This document shows positions 32,323 through 42,310 of a stretch of 42,434 nt of DNA, in pieces (position 1 is the first letter of the stretch; every line of letters starts with the position of its first letter). Position numbers and translations under genes: made by a program. This stretch comes from Methylococcales bacterium (GTDB lineage: Bacteria > Pseudomonadota > Gammaproteobacteria > Methylococcales > Methylomonadaceae). The stretch lies in NCBI GenBank assembly GCA_028712795.1, contig JAQTPT010000036.1, positions 1 through 42,434 on the forward strand. Reading direction: 5' to 3'. The notes below the pieces were generated by a model. It was not told where the DNA came from. It ran no database searches and worked only from the letters and a program-made list of their open reading frames with translations.

Positions 32323-33556
32323 ACTATGCCAATCCGCGACTTGAAACCGGCACTGAATTAGTTTATGATGCTAGAATACCATAAGACTATCTACCCGATA
32401 ATTTTTAATGGTGGTTTGCACGGAAAGTTTTTCAACCTCAAAATTTTCGCTGTTCTAGACGTAGAGCCCCTATTTATCTAGTTTTTATTGTGGAGTAATA
32501 CATGGGTATACAATATGCAGATGTCAAAAATTTAGTTCAACACTTTCGACCAAAATCCGAAGGTAAACTGGTCATAACGCTTGGTCGACTTTCAGTTGCT
32601 CTCCACAATAATGAAATTGCTCTTTTGAAAAAACTGTTTATCGGCGATAAGGTTGCCATAGATTATTTAGAGAGTTATCAATGGGGAGATTACTCAGAAC
32701 GATTTTTTAAAGACTTATTTAAATGTTCTGAAGTCGATAGTCTAGACTTTTCAGCCTACCAAGACGCTACAATCATACATGATCTGCAAAAACCGATTTC
32801 TAAAACATTATATGGCAAGTATGATTTAGTCTACGATGGCGGAACGCTGGAACATATATTCAATTTCCCGATAGCGATAGCGAATACCATCCATCTTGCT
32901 CGGATCGACGGCTTGGTTTACACCAGTTCGCCCAGCAACAACCTCAGTGGCCATGGTTTTTACCAATTCAGTCCTGAGCTTATGTTTCGGGTCATGAATC
33001 ATGACAACGGAATGGAGGTGATCATGAATAGGATTGGCGTTGCCCGTTTTCCATCGACTGAAAGAACTTCCCGCCATCTTGTCTATGATGTGGTGGATCC
33101 AGATTCGGTTAATTGTCGAGTTGGTTTACTTTCTTCACGACCTGTCTATATGATGGTCATTTCTCGTAAGATTAATGAGGTAGAGTTGTTTACACAACCC
33201 ATACTGCAAAGCGACTACGTTAAAACGTGGGATAACGGCTTCGCAAAACCGGCTATCAAGTCCGTTATGAGGAGCACAGCGAAAAGAATTTTTGACAGAT
33301 TGCCAACCATGCTACGTCGTTATATCATCGGATGCTATGAAATATACATATATTCCAGATTTAATCGCCAATTTTATCGTCGGGTATGGTAGAGAAACCC
33401 AATCGTTTCTTGGCGCGTAATTTTCAAGGCAACCTGTTGTGCGTGAGGATGTAAAACTTTCCATGTAAACCGACAGTTCAAAAATATCAGATAGTCGGTC
33501 TTGAGAAGGATCATAAACTGATTCAGTGCCAGTTTCAAGTCGCGGATTGGCATAGT
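32323..33556. mobile_element. Transposase-less mobile cassette carrying a methyltransferase gene
   Basis: The ends are inverted repeats of 47 bp (32323-32369 and 33510-33556) that begin ACTATGCCAATCCGCGACTT and differ at two positions; weaker similarity goes on inward to about 115 bp (GACTATCT, GGAAAGTTTT). Perfect 10-bp direct repeats TTTAAGATAC flank the element, as left by transposition. Inside is one gene and no transposase. This is the layout of mobile insertion cassettes (MICs) or passenger-carrying elements mobilised in trans by an IS of matching ends, probably one of the IS4-like families with 10-12 bp duplications (inference). Both ends encode a relic MPIRDLK...ALN peptide reading inward from the tips. 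Confidence 0.85.
32502..33392 (+). CDS. SAM-dependent methyltransferase-like protein, passenger of the mobile cassette
   Basis: The product has 296 aa. The YDLVYDGGTLEHIFNFPIAI segment at about 107-126 is a class I methyltransferase post-I/motif II stretch, followed by GLVYTSSPSNNLSGHGFYQF, which is common in sugar or surface-polysaccharide methyltransferases; the glycine-rich motif I is weak. The C-terminal end is basic and aromatic (YIYSRFNRQFYRRVW), suggesting membrane or polysaccharide association. The gene is AT-richer than its neighbours, consistent with transfer. A GTGGAGTAAT ribosome-binding site precedes the ATG. It opposes the flanking pan genes and is the only gene of the element. 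Substrate unknown. Confidence 0.7.
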   Translation: MGIQYADVKNLVQHFRPKSEGKLVITLGRLSVALHNNEIALLKKLFIGDKVAIDYLESYQWGDYSERFFKDLFKCSEVDSLDFSAYQDATIIHDLQKPISKTLYGKYDLVYDGGTLEHIFNFPIAIANTIHLARIDGLVYTSSPSNNLSGHGFYQFSPELMFRVMNHDNGMEVIMNRIGVARFPSTERTSRHLVYDVVDPDSVNCRVGLLSSRPVYMMVISRKINEVELFTQPILQSDYVKTWDNGFAKPAIKSVMRSTAKRIFDRLPTMLRRYIIGCYEIYIYSRFNRQFYRRVW

Positions 33557-33566
33557 TTTAAGATAC
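33557..33566. repeat. Target-site duplication, right copy
   Basis: TTTAAGATAC directly follows the right inverted repeat and is identical to 32313-32322. Confidence 0.85.
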
Positions 33567-33653
33567 CTCACCTAGTTGATTTATCAACAAATTCGGAGCG
33601 CATGCATTGTGCTTCCTGCCCTCTGAAGCCAATAACCATACCGCAAACAACGT

Positions 33654-34496
33654 TCACCTGGAAAAATAAATATTATCAATTAACCTCGTTTTGCCCATCT
33701 TTGCCGCTGCCAATATAACCAATTCCACATCTTCCGCGCCAGCCTTTTTTAAATCACTGCTACGGCAGACTGAAAAATAATCCGGCTGAAATCCCGCCTG
33801 CTGTAGAAATTGCGACGCCTGCTGCTCCAGGTCCGCATAAGCCAGATTGCCGGCTAAAATTGCATCTCGCGCTACACACAAAGAATGATAGAGTTTGGGG
33901 GCAACCTGTTTTTCAGCATCGGTCAAATAGCCGTTTCTTGAACTCATTGCCAAACCGCTAAGCTCCCGTACCGTATCGACGCCTACTATTTCAACCGGGA
34001 TATTCAAATCCCTGACCATCGTTTTAATTATCGTCAATTGTTGAAAATCTTTTAAGCCAAATAATGCGATATCCGGTTGCGCCATATTAAATAATTTACA
34101 GACAACGATGGCAACCCCACTAAAATGCCCCGGCCGTGAAGCGCCGCAATACAAATCAGATAATCCGGTTACTGTGACTTCCGTTCTTGCGTCTGGCGCA
34201 TATATTTCGGCAACCGAGGGCAGGAATAATAAGTCCGCGCCCTCGGCTTGCAGCTTTCTTTGGTCTTCCTGTTCTGTGCGTGGATAAGTCTCATAATCTT
34301 CCCCGGCTCCAAACTGGGTAGGGTTAACAAAGATACTGACAACGACGCGATCCGCTTTTTTTTTGGCCGTATTGACCAGTTGGAGATGGCCTGCGTGCAA
34401 ATTGCCCATGGTTGGGACAAACGCGATGCTTTTGCCAATTGACCGCCAAGTTTTAACATACTCACGTAATTCACAGACTGTGCTGACTATTCTCAT
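33654..34496 (-). CDS. panC: Pantothenate synthetase
   Basis: The product has 280 aa. It joins pantoate and beta-alanine with ATP. The HIGH-type nucleotide-binding signature PTMGNLHAGHLQLV is at about 28-41, then SIFVNPTQFG, GLKDFQQLTII and SGLAMSSRNGYL of the KMSKS-like loop. It lies 5 nt after panB in the order pcnB-folK-panB-panC, with the mobile cassette starting about 90 nt past its stop. Confidence 0.96.
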   Translation of the reverse strand: MRIVSTVCELREYVKTWRSIGKSIAFVPTMGNLHAGHLQLVNTAKKKADRVVVSIFVNPTQFGAGEDYETYPRTEQEDQRKLQAEGADLLFLPSVAEIYAPDARTEVTVTGLSDLYCGASRPGHFSGVAIVVCKLFNMAQPDIALFGLKDFQQLTIIKTMVRDLNIPVEIVGVDTVRELSGLAMSSRNGYLTDAEKQVAPKLYHSLCVARDAILAGNLAYADLEQQASQFLQQAGFQPDYFSVCRSSDLKKAGAEDVELVILAAAKMGKTRLIDNIYFSR

Positions 34497-34501
34497 AGGA
34501 C

Positions 34502-35317
34502 TTAGAAACTATGTTCGGCGGTTGGAAAGCGTGACTGCTTTACAGCCTGATGATAGGCATCAATGGCGCCTTCAATAGTCGGCGCATCCTGCATGAAGTT
34601 TTTGGAAAAACGGGGCCGCTTGCCAATCCCGATATTCAGCATGTCATAAAGCACCAGCACCTGTCCGTCGCAATCAACACCCGCGCCAATACCGATAACA
34701 GGAATGCTCAACTGGGCGCTTATATCTCTGGCAAGCACCGCGGGCACGCACTCTAGCACTAATAAGCCTGCTCCCGCCTGTTGGAGTTGATGGGCATCGG
34801 CAATAATTTTTGCTGCATCTACAGGCTCTTTGCCCTGAACTTTATAACTTCCCAATTGATTGATCAACTGTGGCAACAGACCTAAATGCCCGCAGACAGG
34901 AATTCCCTGATCGACTAAAAAACGGACGACGTCAATGCGAGGGCCTTCCAGTTTTACCATTTGCACGCCGCCAACCTGCATTAATTTGGCGGCATTTTTG
35001 GCTGCAACAACAGGCGTGTTATAGCTCATAAACGGCAAATCAGCGATGACAAACGCCCGTCTTCTCGCAGTGCTGACGCTACGGGCATGATAAACCATGT
35101 CATTAATAGTGACCGGAAGCGTCGTGTCGTGCCCCTGAATTACCATCCCCAGTGAATCCCCAACCAGCATCATGTCAATACCCACCTTGTCGATTAACGC
35201 GCTGAAGCTGGCATCGTAAGCGGTTAAACAAGTGATTTTTTCGCCGCGCTGTTTCATCGCAATCAGCTCATTAACCGTCAAAGGCTTTGGCGTGGAGCCG
35301 TAGGTCGTCTGCCGCAT
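34502..35317 (-). CDS. panB: 3-methyl-2-oxobutanoate hydroxymethyltransferase
   Basis: The product has 271 aa. It makes ketopantoate from ketoisovalerate and methylene-tetrahydrofolate. Conserved stretches include KITCLTAYDASFSALIDK, VGDSLGMVIQGHDTTLPVT with the metal-binding Asp, KLEGP and VIGIGAGVDCDGQVLVLYD. It starts 1 nt after the folK stop; linking folate (folK) and pantothenate genes is common in gammaproteobacteria. Confidence 0.97.
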   Translation of the reverse strand: MRQTTYGSTPKPLTVNELIAMKQRGEKITCLTAYDASFSALIDKVGIDMMLVGDSLGMVIQGHDTTLPVTINDMVYHARSVSTARRRAFVIADLPFMSYNTPVVAAKNAAKLMQVGGVQMVKLEGPRIDVVRFLVDQGIPVCGHLGLLPQLINQLGSYKVQGKEPVDAAKIIADAHQLQQAGAGLLVLECVPAVLARDISAQLSIPVIGIGAGVDCDGQVLVLYDMLNIGIGKRPRFSKNFMQDAPTIEGAIDAYHQAVKQSRFPTAEHSF

Positions 35318-35318
35318 G

Positions 35319-35822
35319 TTAATCCATCCTTCTCAGTCCGGACAAAGGACACTTTGCAACCAGCTCTGCTATGGGACCTTTTCCAGGCACGAATAATTGC
35401 GGAGCGATTTCAAACAAGGGATACAACACAAATGACCTTTCATCCAAGCCTATATGGGGTACTGTTAAATCAGGCAAGTCAATTTCCTGATCGCCATAAA
35501 TCAAAATATCCAAATCCAATGTTCTCGCGCCCCATCGCTCGCCTTTTCTTACCCGGCCCTGGTTATTTTCGATGTGTTGCAGGGAATGCAGCAAATCCAG
35601 TGGCGATAAGTCTGTGGAGATAGACATAACGGCATTGACATAATCCGGCTGATCCTGGGGCCCCATGGGCAGGCTATGGTACAAGCTGGAAAACGCCAAT
35701 TCCCGCACGCCCGTTATCGAGGCAATTGCAGTTCGCGCGGCTTTAATTTGCGCAACGGGTTCGGCAAGGTTGCTGCCCAAGCCGATATAAGCAATGACCG
35801 TGGCACAGGATGAATATTTCAT
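35319..35822 (-). CDS. folK: 6-hydroxymethyl-7,8-dihydropterin pyrophosphokinase
   Basis: The product has 167 aa. HPPK adds pyrophosphate to the pterin in folate synthesis. The N-terminal IAYIGLGSNLAEPVAQI, the GPQDQPDYVNAV loop and the metal-binding RWGARTLDLDILIYGD are intact, with PHIGLDERSFVLYPL near the end. It lies between pcnB (63 nt upstream) and panB (1 nt downstream). Confidence 0.96.
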   Translation of the reverse strand: MKYSSCATVIAYIGLGSNLAEPVAQIKAARTAIASITGVRELAFSSLYHSLPMGPQDQPDYVNAVMSISTDLSPLDLLHSLQHIENNQGRVRKGERWGARTLDLDILIYGDQEIDLPDLTVPHIGLDERSFVLYPLFEIAPQLFVPGKGPIAELVAKCPLSGLRRMD

Positions 35823-35885
35823 AGTTAATCCAATAAGATCAAGGTTCTAAGCAAAAGGCAAAAACAGCCCTTTTTACCAGACAAC

Positions 35886-37235
35886 CTAGATCTCATTCCC
35901 CGCTGCGCTATCTTTAACTTTTCCCCGGTAGCTTCTTTTTCGCCCTGATTTACTGCCTTGAGCTTTGCGCGAAGGCTGGGTCATTTTTCTTTGTTCGTTC
36001 TCACTGGCATCCTGATATTTAGTCCACCACTGTGCCAACTCGGGCTCAGCCCCACCTGTCCCGGCACGCAACAGCAGAAAATCATAGGCTGCCCTAAATC
36101 GGGGGTGAGTGATCAAACGGCTCGGTTTAGAGCCAATACAGGCATTAAATTTTGGCTGCAAACTCCAGACTTCACGCATGGCCAGGGTGATATGGCGTGG
36201 TAGCGCAGTGCTTTTGATCTGCATGGAAATAACTTCATTGGCGGCGTCCTGATAAGCCATGAATTCAACCATACCCCGCGCCATTTTTTCTTTAGCCCGC
36301 ATCTGGACGGGTTCCCACAAGAAAGCGGCAAATAAGAAATAGGCGGTGACGGTTTTACCATCGGCTATCCTGTTGTCGGAATTCTCCAGCGCTTTAATCA
36401 ACAACAATCGAGGAAAACCATTTTCCTCCATAGACAAGCAGTTTTCTGTAGCCGGAAACAACACTTGGAAAAGCCCATAATGCCGCAACATTTCAAATGT
36501 TTGCAGCGCGTAACCGGACAGGAACAATTTTAGCGCTTCATCATAAAGCCTGGCGGACGGAATGCTGGACAACAATTCTGCTGCCTTATGCATGGCTTTT
36601 TCACAATCAGGATGCAGCTTGAAACCGAGCTTAACGGCAAAGCGCACAGCACGGAGCATACGCACGGGGTCTTCACGAAAACGCGTTTCAGGATCGCCTA
36701 TCAGCCTTAGCGTTGCCGCTTTATGGTCAGCCATGCCGCCCACAAAATCCACTACCGAAAAGTCTTTTATATTGTAATACAGCGCATTGACCGTAAAATC
36801 CCTGCGCCAAACATCTTCTTCGATGGAGCCGTAGACATTATCCCGCAACAAACGTCCTTCCTTATTGAGCACCTGTTTGTCATTTTGCTCTTCCCCGGCG
36901 CCCCGAAAAGTCGCGACTTCAATAACTTCCCTGCCAAAATGCACATGCGCCAGGCGAAACCTGCGGCCAATCAAGCGGCTATTGCGAAACACTTTTCTTA
37001 TTTGCTCAGGATCGGCATTGGTTACCACGTCAAAATCCTTGGGTTCGCGTCCCAACAATAAATCGCGCACACAACCGCCAACAAGATAGGCGTCAAAGCC
37101 CTCCTTTTGCAGTTTATATAAAACCTTCAGCGCGTTTTCACTGATCTGGGAGCGTGAAATATTATGTTCCGGGCGAGAATATACCCTGACTTTCGTCGCG
37201 ACTGGCTCAGCTTCATGTCTGGCTGAATTGATCAA
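35886..37235 (-). CDS. pcnB: Poly(A) polymerase I
   Basis: The product has 449 aa. It adds 3' poly(A) tails to RNA and so promotes decay. The nucleotidyltransferase core AYLVGGCVRDLLLGREPKDF with the DFD metal site, then RRFRLAHVHFG, RRDFTVNAL and the RFREDPVRMLRAVRFA motif distinguish it from tRNA nucleotidyltransferase in this class. The C-terminal tail is strongly basic (KAQGSKSGRKRSYRGKVK), as in family members, for RNA binding. It heads the pcnB-folK-panB-panC run. Confidence 0.95.
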   Translation of the reverse strand: MINSARHEAEPVATKVRVYSRPEHNISRSQISENALKVLYKLQKEGFDAYLVGGCVRDLLLGREPKDFDVVTNADPEQIRKVFRNSRLIGRRFRLAHVHFGREVIEVATFRGAGEEQNDKQVLNKEGRLLRDNVYGSIEEDVWRRDFTVNALYYNIKDFSVVDFVGGMADHKAATLRLIGDPETRFREDPVRMLRAVRFAVKLGFKLHPDCEKAMHKAAELLSSIPSARLYDEALKLFLSGYALQTFEMLRHYGLFQVLFPATENCLSMEENGFPRLLLIKALENSDNRIADGKTVTAYFLFAAFLWEPVQMRAKEKMARGMVEFMAYQDAANEVISMQIKSTALPRHITLAMREVWSLQPKFNACIGSKPSRLITHPRFRAAYDFLLLRAGTGGAEPELAQWWTKYQDASENEQRKMTQPSRKAQGSKSGRKRSYRGKVKDSAAGNEI

Positions 37236-37475
37236 TTTTTTGAAGAAATTTAAAATGGCCTTTAACCTTTTTTATTTTTATTTGTGGCAATCATATCATT
37301 GTGAAACATTCTATCCCACAATCCATGTTCTTTTTTTTACATTACCCTTTTAAATAGAGTAAAATTGACGCACTGGTTTTTACAAGTACCCATTTTGCAA
37401 TAAATAGATATTAAAGATCAGACAACCATTTTTTAAATATTCGCACCAAACATTTGCGTAATTGACGGGATTGTT

Positions 37476-37655
37476 ATGTTCAAAAAGATTATTAATGGCT
37501 TCATTGACCATCCATTCTTAACCAGCCTTTTTGTAGCGGATTTCGGCATTCTTCTGTTCCATAGACCGCCCTTTTTATTTTCCATTGTAATGTTGGGAGG
37601 CCTAATGGCAATGTGCATGTATTTTGGCCAAAAATTAGCTTTATTTAAAGTTTAA
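37476..37655 (+). CDS. 59-residue small membrane protein
   Basis: The frame begins ATG (MFKKIINGFIDHPFLTSLFV) behind a GGGA site and ends TAA at 37653-37655, 59 aa. It has a predicted hydrophobic hairpin (FLTSLFVADFGILLFH and FLFSIVMLGGLMAMCMYF). The next gene's TTG follows the stop immediately, which favours it being real and co-translated with the RDD protein. Not recognised. Confidence 0.55.
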   Translation: MFKKIINGFIDHPFLTSLFVADFGILLFHRPPFLFSIVMLGGLMAMCMYFGQKLALFKV

Positions 37656-38126
37656 TTGTCCTCGAAACCGAAAAAACTGTTAAAACCAGGTGCTGAAGCG
37701 CCGTCCGCGCCTGGTTTTTTACGCCGTTTAGCGGCACTAACTTACGATCTCTTCCTTCTGATTGCGGTTTTGTTCCTGGCAACCGCGCTGCTGCTTCCAT
37801 TTAATACCGGCGAAGCCATTAGTCCCCAACAGTTATTAATTTACCGCATTTACCTGGCGGCCATCAGCTTCTCTTTTTACGGATGGTTCTGGACGCATGG
37901 CGGCCAGACATTGGGCTTGCGTGCCTGGCACCTAAAAGTTTTGACTCTTGATCAAAAACCGGTAAGCTGGATTCAGGCGCTTTTTCGCTTTGCAGCGGCC
38001 ATTGTCTCCTGGGGCTTTTTTGGACTGGGCTTCTTATGGATACTTATTGATAAGAATCGGCTTGGCTGGCACGATCATCTGTCCAAAACAGCTGTTTTTT
38101 TGACCCCCCAAAAAAATAAATCCTGA
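37656..38126 (+). CDS. RDD family membrane protein
   Basis: The product has 156 aa. RDD proteins are small inner-membrane proteins of uncertain role, some acting as ion antiporters. The Arg and Asp-bearing first helix (FLRRLAALTYDLFLLIAVLF), FWTHGGQTLGLRAWHLKV and the closing NRLGWHDHLSKTAV are characteristic. The only start near the right length is TTG 37656, directly after the preceding stop, so translational coupling is likely. Confidence 0.88.
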   Translation: MSSKPKKLLKPGAEAPSAPGFLRRLAALTYDLFLLIAVLFLATALLLPFNTGEAISPQQLLIYRIYLAAISFSFYGWFWTHGGQTLGLRAWHLKVLTLDQKPVSWIQALFRFAAAIVSWGFFGLGFLWILIDKNRLGWHDHLSKTAVFLTPQKNKS

Positions 38127-38203
38127 TTACCATGAAACGTAATCCATCCCCATAAAACCATTCGTTTGTGTTACAAAATACAGCCACCGATAAAGAACAC
38201 ACT

Positions 38204-40243
38204 ATGACCAACCCATTATTAAGCAACTCCACCCTCCCCTTGTTTTCCCGGATAAAACCGGAGCACATTGAACCCGCCATAACCGAGCTATTAGATGAAG
38301 CGCGGAGCGTTGTCGACCAGCATCTTCAGGCAACCACGCATTACACCTGGGAAAATCTGATTGAACCGCTGGAAAATGCAGAAGACCGGCTCAATAAAGC
38401 CTGGTCGCCGGTCAGCCACATGAATTCTGTTGTCAACACGGATGCATTGCGCGAGGCTTATAACGCCTGCCTGCCTAAGCTCAGCGCATACTCCACTGAA
38501 ATGGGGCAAAACGAAAAACTCTTTAATGCCTATCAGGTTATTGCCAAAAGCGATGAATTTGCAGCATTGGATATCGCCCAACAAAAAATTATCCATAATG
38601 CGTTAAGGGATTTCAAATTATCCGGTGTTGATCTGGATAGCGAAAAGAAGCAACGTTACAAGGAAATCAGCCAGGAATTATCCCGCCTTGCCAGCAACTT
38701 TGAAGAAAACGTGCTGGATGCGACCAATGCCTGGAGCAAACACATCAGAGATGAACAGGATTTGGCAGGATTGCCTGACTCGGCGATGGCTCAAGCTAAA
38801 CAAACGGCAGAAAGCCAAAATCTGGAAGGCTGGGTGATCACCCTGCAATTTCCCTCCTATAATGCCGTCATGACTTACGCCGATGACAGGGAATTGCGAC
38901 GTGAACATTACGAAGCCTTCTCAACCCGCGCTTCAGACCAAGGCCCGCAGGCCGGACAATGGGATAACAGTCTCGTTATGGAGCAAATACTGGCACTGCG
39001 CCATGAAAAGGCCCAACTGTTGGACTTCAACAATTACGCTGAGCTGTCTCTTGCCACCAAAATGGCCAAGAGTCCGGATGAAGTCATGCATTTTCTGGAA
39101 GATTTAGCGGACAGATCCTGGCGGCAGGCGCGCAAGGATCTGGTCGAGTTACGGGAATTTGCCGAACAACACCACGGCATTAAAGATCTTCAATCCTGGG
39201 ATTTTGGTTATTTTTCAGAAAAAATGCGCCAGCATTATTACCAGCTTTCACAGGAAGAAGTGAAAGCATACTTTCCCATTACCCGAGTTTTGCCTGGCCT
39301 GTTTGCCGTCGTAGAAAAACTGTACGGATTACAAATATCGGAAATTACCGGCGTTGACACCTGGCATCCCGATGTGCAATTTTTTCAGATACAAGACGAT
39401 GTCGGCCAACTTCGCGGCCAATTTTACGTTGATCTGTATGCCCGCGCCAAAAAGCGTGGCGGCGCCTGGATGGACGATTGCGCAGGCCGTAAAAAAACCG
39501 ATGGACACATTCAAACCCCGGTCGCTTACCTGACCTGTAATTTCACGCCGCCAACGGCTGACGTGCCCGCCCTGCTAACCCATGATGACGTCATCACCTT
39601 ATTCCATGAGTTTGGGCACGGCTTGCACCACATGCTCACTCAGGTCGACCATCTGGGCGTTTCCGGCATTAACGGCGTCGAGTGGGATGCGGTTGAACTG
39701 CCCAGTCAATTCATGGAAAACTGGTGCTGGGAACAAGAAGCGCTGGCGCTGATTTCAGGGCATTATCAAACCGGCGAACCCTTGCCCGATGCCTTATTTA
39801 ACAAAATGCTGGCTGCGAAAAACTTTCAGGCCGGCATGGTCATGTTAAGACAACTGGAATTCAGCCTGTTTGATTTTCGAATCCACAAAGATTATGACCC
39901 TGAAAAAGGCGGTCGAATCTATGAGATTCTGGAGCAAGTCCGAGACCAGGTTGCCGTTATTAAGCCGCCTAAATTCAACCGCTTCCCGCATGGCTTCTCT
40001 CATATTTTTGCCGGTGGTTATGCCGCCGGTTATTACAGCTACAAATGGGCTGAAGTCTTATCCAGCGATGCTTTTTCCTTATTTGAAGAAAATGGCATTT
40101 TTGACCAAAAAACCGGCAAAGCCTTTTTGGCGAACGTTCTCGAACAAGGCGGCAGTCAGGATGCGATGGACTTATTCATCAAATTCCGGGGCCGGAAACC
40201 GGCCATTGACGCCTTGCTCAGACATAATGGCATAGCTGCATAA
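38204..40243 (+). CDS. prlC: Oligopeptidase A (M3 metallopeptidase)
   Basis: The product has 679 aa from ATG 38204, matching the usual 680 aa; the frame extends 12 codons upstream without support. It degrades short peptides, including cleaved signal peptides, in the cytosol. The zinc site HEFGHGLHH is in TLFHEFGHGLHHMLTQ (about 470), with the third ligand in the downstream GVEWDAVELPSQFMENW. No export signal. The gene stands between the RDD gene and a Uma2 gene. Confidence 0.97.
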   Translation: MTNPLLSNSTLPLFSRIKPEHIEPAITELLDEARSVVDQHLQATTHYTWENLIEPLENAEDRLNKAWSPVSHMNSVVNTDALREAYNACLPKLSAYSTEMGQNEKLFNAYQVIAKSDEFAALDIAQQKIIHNALRDFKLSGVDLDSEKKQRYKEISQELSRLASNFEENVLDATNAWSKHIRDEQDLAGLPDSAMAQAKQTAESQNLEGWVITLQFPSYNAVMTYADDRELRREHYEAFSTRASDQGPQAGQWDNSLVMEQILALRHEKAQLLDFNNYAELSLATKMAKSPDEVMHFLEDLADRSWRQARKDLVELREFAEQHHGIKDLQSWDFGYFSEKMRQHYYQLSQEEVKAYFPITRVLPGLFAVVEKLYGLQISEITGVDTWHPDVQFFQIQDDVGQLRGQFYVDLYARAKKRGGAWMDDCAGRKKTDGHIQTPVAYLTCNFTPPTADVPALLTHDDVITLFHEFGHGLHHMLTQVDHLGVSGINGVEWDAVELPSQFMENWCWEQEALALISGHYQTGEPLPDALFNKMLAAKNFQAGMVMLRQLEFSLFDFRIHKDYDPEKGGRIYEILEQVRDQVAVIKPPKFNRFPHGFSHIFAGGYAAGYYSYKWAEVLSSDAFSLFEENGIFDQKTGKAFLANVLEQGGSQDAMDLFIKFRGRKPAIDALLRHNGIAA

Positions 40244-40261
40244 ACCAAACAGGAGTAATTA

Positions 40262-40726
40262 ATGGAATGGTCTGAAGTAATTGAAAATCCCCTTTTCGAA
40301 AATCTGCCTTTTAAAATTGAACTGAACCGTTTTGGACAGATACTGATGAGTCCGGCCAGCAATAGTCACGGCAACATGGAATATCGGGTCGGACGAGCTT
40401 TGGAACGAAGTTGTCCGCCGGGTGAAATTATCATCGAATGTTCGATACAAACCAGCGACGGCGTTAAGGTCGCTGATGTTGCTTGGGCCAGCACTGAGTT
40501 TATAAACAAATACGGTTACAGCACACCTTACCTGCAAGCACCTGAAATATGTGTCGAAATTATTTCGCCATCTAACAGTGACGAAGAAATGAGTATTAAA
40601 ACCGATTTATATCTGGCTCGTGGTGCCCAGGAAGTTTGGCTGGTCAATGCGCAAGGCAAACTACGTTTTTTTAGCCATTCCGGCGAACTAACCAGCTCAG
40701 CTAGAGCCGGCTCAATCCAGCTCTAA
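40262..40726 (+). CDS. Uma2 family (DUF820) putative restriction-endonuclease-fold protein
   Basis: The product has 154 aa. The PD-(D/E)XK-like core is visible as [10 protein letters not shown] (Asp), then [17 protein letters not shown] with the Glu-Ile-Ile-Ser motif, and a Lys-containing [17 protein letters not shown]. Uma2 proteins are abundant in cyanobacteria and some proteobacteria, with no settled biological role. A CAGGAGTAATT ribosome-binding site precedes the ATG. It lies in a housekeeping neighbourhood 18 nt after prlC. Confidence 0.85.
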   Translation: MEWSEVIENPLFENLPFKIELNRFGQILMSPASNSHGNMEYRVGRALERSCPPGEIIIECSIQTSDGVKVADVAWASTEFINKYGYSTPYLQAPEICVEIISPSNSDEEMSIKTDLYLARGAQEVWLVNAQGKLRFFSHSGELTSSARAGSIQL

Positions 40727-40728
40727 TT

Positions 40729-42189
40729 ATGCACTACAAGGATCTGCGTGACTTTATCAAGCAACTGGAAAAACAAGGCGAGCTAAAGCGCGTTACCCTC
40801 CCCGTTGATCCCTATCTGGAAATGACTGAAATTTGTGACCGCACCTTAAAACAAGGCGGCCCTGCGCTGCTGTTTGAAAACCCCACCGGCTACAACATTC
40901 CGGTATTAGGCAACCTGTTCGGCACGCCCCGCCGTGTTGCGATGGGCATGGGCGCGGAATCGGTGACTGAATTGCGCGGCATTGGCGAATTGCTGGCGAC
41001 GTTAAAGGAACCGGAACCGCCCAAAGGCATGAAAGACGCCTGGGAAAAGTTCCCGCTCTACAAGCAAGTGCTGAACATGTCGCCCAAACTGGTTTCATCC
41101 CCGCCTTGCCAGGAACTCGTGCGTGAAGGCGATGAGATTGATCTGAGTGTATACCCAATTCAGACCTGTTGGCCGGAAGATGCCGCGCCTTTGATCACCT
41201 GGCCTCTGGTGATCACCAAAGGCCCCAACAAGCACCGGCAGAATCTGGGTATTTACCGGATGCAAGTCATTGCAAAAAACAAGGTTATCATGCGCTGGCT
41301 TGCGCATCGGGGCGGCGCATTGGATTTTAAAGACTTCCAGGCCGCGAATCCCGGCCAGCCATTCCCTGTATCCGTTGCCTTGGGCGCAGATCCTGCCACC
41401 ATACTGGCTGCCGTCACGCCGGTGCCGGACTCCCTGTCTGAATACGCCTTTGCCGGTTTATTGCGCGGCAGCAAAACCGAAGTTGCCAAATCACTGCTTA
41501 ATGATTTGCAAGTGCCCGCCAGCGCAGAAATTGTCCTGGAAGGTTTTATCTACCCCGACGAATTCGCAGCGGAAGGCCCGTACGGCGACCATACCGGCTA
41601 TTACAATGAAGTCGCCGATTTTCCGGTGTTCACTATCGAAAGAATCACCCAGCGCCAGGCACCCATCTATCACAGCACCTATACCGGAAGACCGCCTGAT
41701 GAACCCGCCATTCTGGGCGTTGCGTTAAACGAAGTGTTCATCCCCATTTTACAAAAACAATTCCCGGAAATTGTCGATTTTTACCTGCCCCCCGAAGGCT
41801 GCTCTTACCGCATGGCCGTGATCAGCATGAAAAAGCAATATCAGGGACACGCCAAACGCGTCATGTTCGGCACCTGGTCATTCCTGCGGCAATTCATGTA
41901 CACCAAGTTTGTCATTGTCGTGGATGACGATGTCGATGTCCGCAACTGGCAGGATGTCATCTGGGCAATCACCACGCGCATGGATCCAGCCCGGGATTTG
42001 ACGATACTCGAAAACACGCCGATTGATTATCTTGATTTTGCTTCGCCGGTGTCCGGCTTAGGCTCCAAAGTAGGCTTTGACGCCACCAATAAATGGCCGG
42101 GCGAAACCAACAGGGAATGGGGCAGAACAATTGTTATGTCGCCGGAGGTGATCAAGAAAGTGGACGCTATGTGGGATACCTTATTTTAG
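40729..42189 (+). CDS. ubiD: 3-octaprenyl-4-hydroxybenzoate decarboxylase
   Basis: The product has 486 aa. UbiD decarboxylates the ubiquinone precursor with prenylated FMN made by UbiX. The NLGIYRMQV segment with the cofactor-binding Arg, [12 protein letters not shown] and the C-terminal [20 protein letters not shown] are conserved. The start ATG is 2 nt after the Uma2 stop, without a clear ribosome-binding site, so coupling to that gene is likely. Confidence 0.97.
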   Translation: MHYKDLRDFIKQLEKQGELKRVTLPVDPYLEMTEICDRTLKQGGPALLFENPTGYNIPVLGNLFGTPRRVAMGMGAESVTELRGIGELLATLKEPEPPKGMKDAWEKFPLYKQVLNMSPKLVSSPPCQELVREGDEIDLSVYPIQTCWPEDAAPLITWPLVITKGPNKHRQNLGIYRMQVIAKNKVIMRWLAHRGGALDFKDFQAANPGQPFPVSVALGADPATILAAVTPVPDSLSEYAFAGLLRGSKTEVAKSLLNDLQVPASAEIVLEGFIYPDEFAAEGPYGDHTGYYNEVADFPVFTIERITQRQAPIYHSTYTGRPPDEPAILGVALNEVFIPILQKQFPEIVDFYLPPEGCSYRMAVISMKKQYQGHAKRVMFGTWSFLRQFMYTKFVIVVDDDVDVRNWQDVIWAITTRMDPARDLTILENTPIDYLDFASPVSGLGSKVGFDATNKWPGETNREWGRTIVMSPEVIKKVDAMWDTLF

Positions 42190-42310
42190 ACCGGTGGCAA
42201 TCGGCTGGATGTCAATAAAACCGCTTTATATTTGCGTCCACCACCTATAAAATGCATACTAAATAGCTTAAGCAGGGTTATTTCTATTATTTTAGGAATA
42301 TTATGAGCTT

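Noticed and set aside
33374..33571. 65-aa frame on the - strand at the cassette's right end
   Set aside because: It is the translation of the right inverted repeat; a similar relic in the left repeat has a stop, so it is end sequence rather than a gene.
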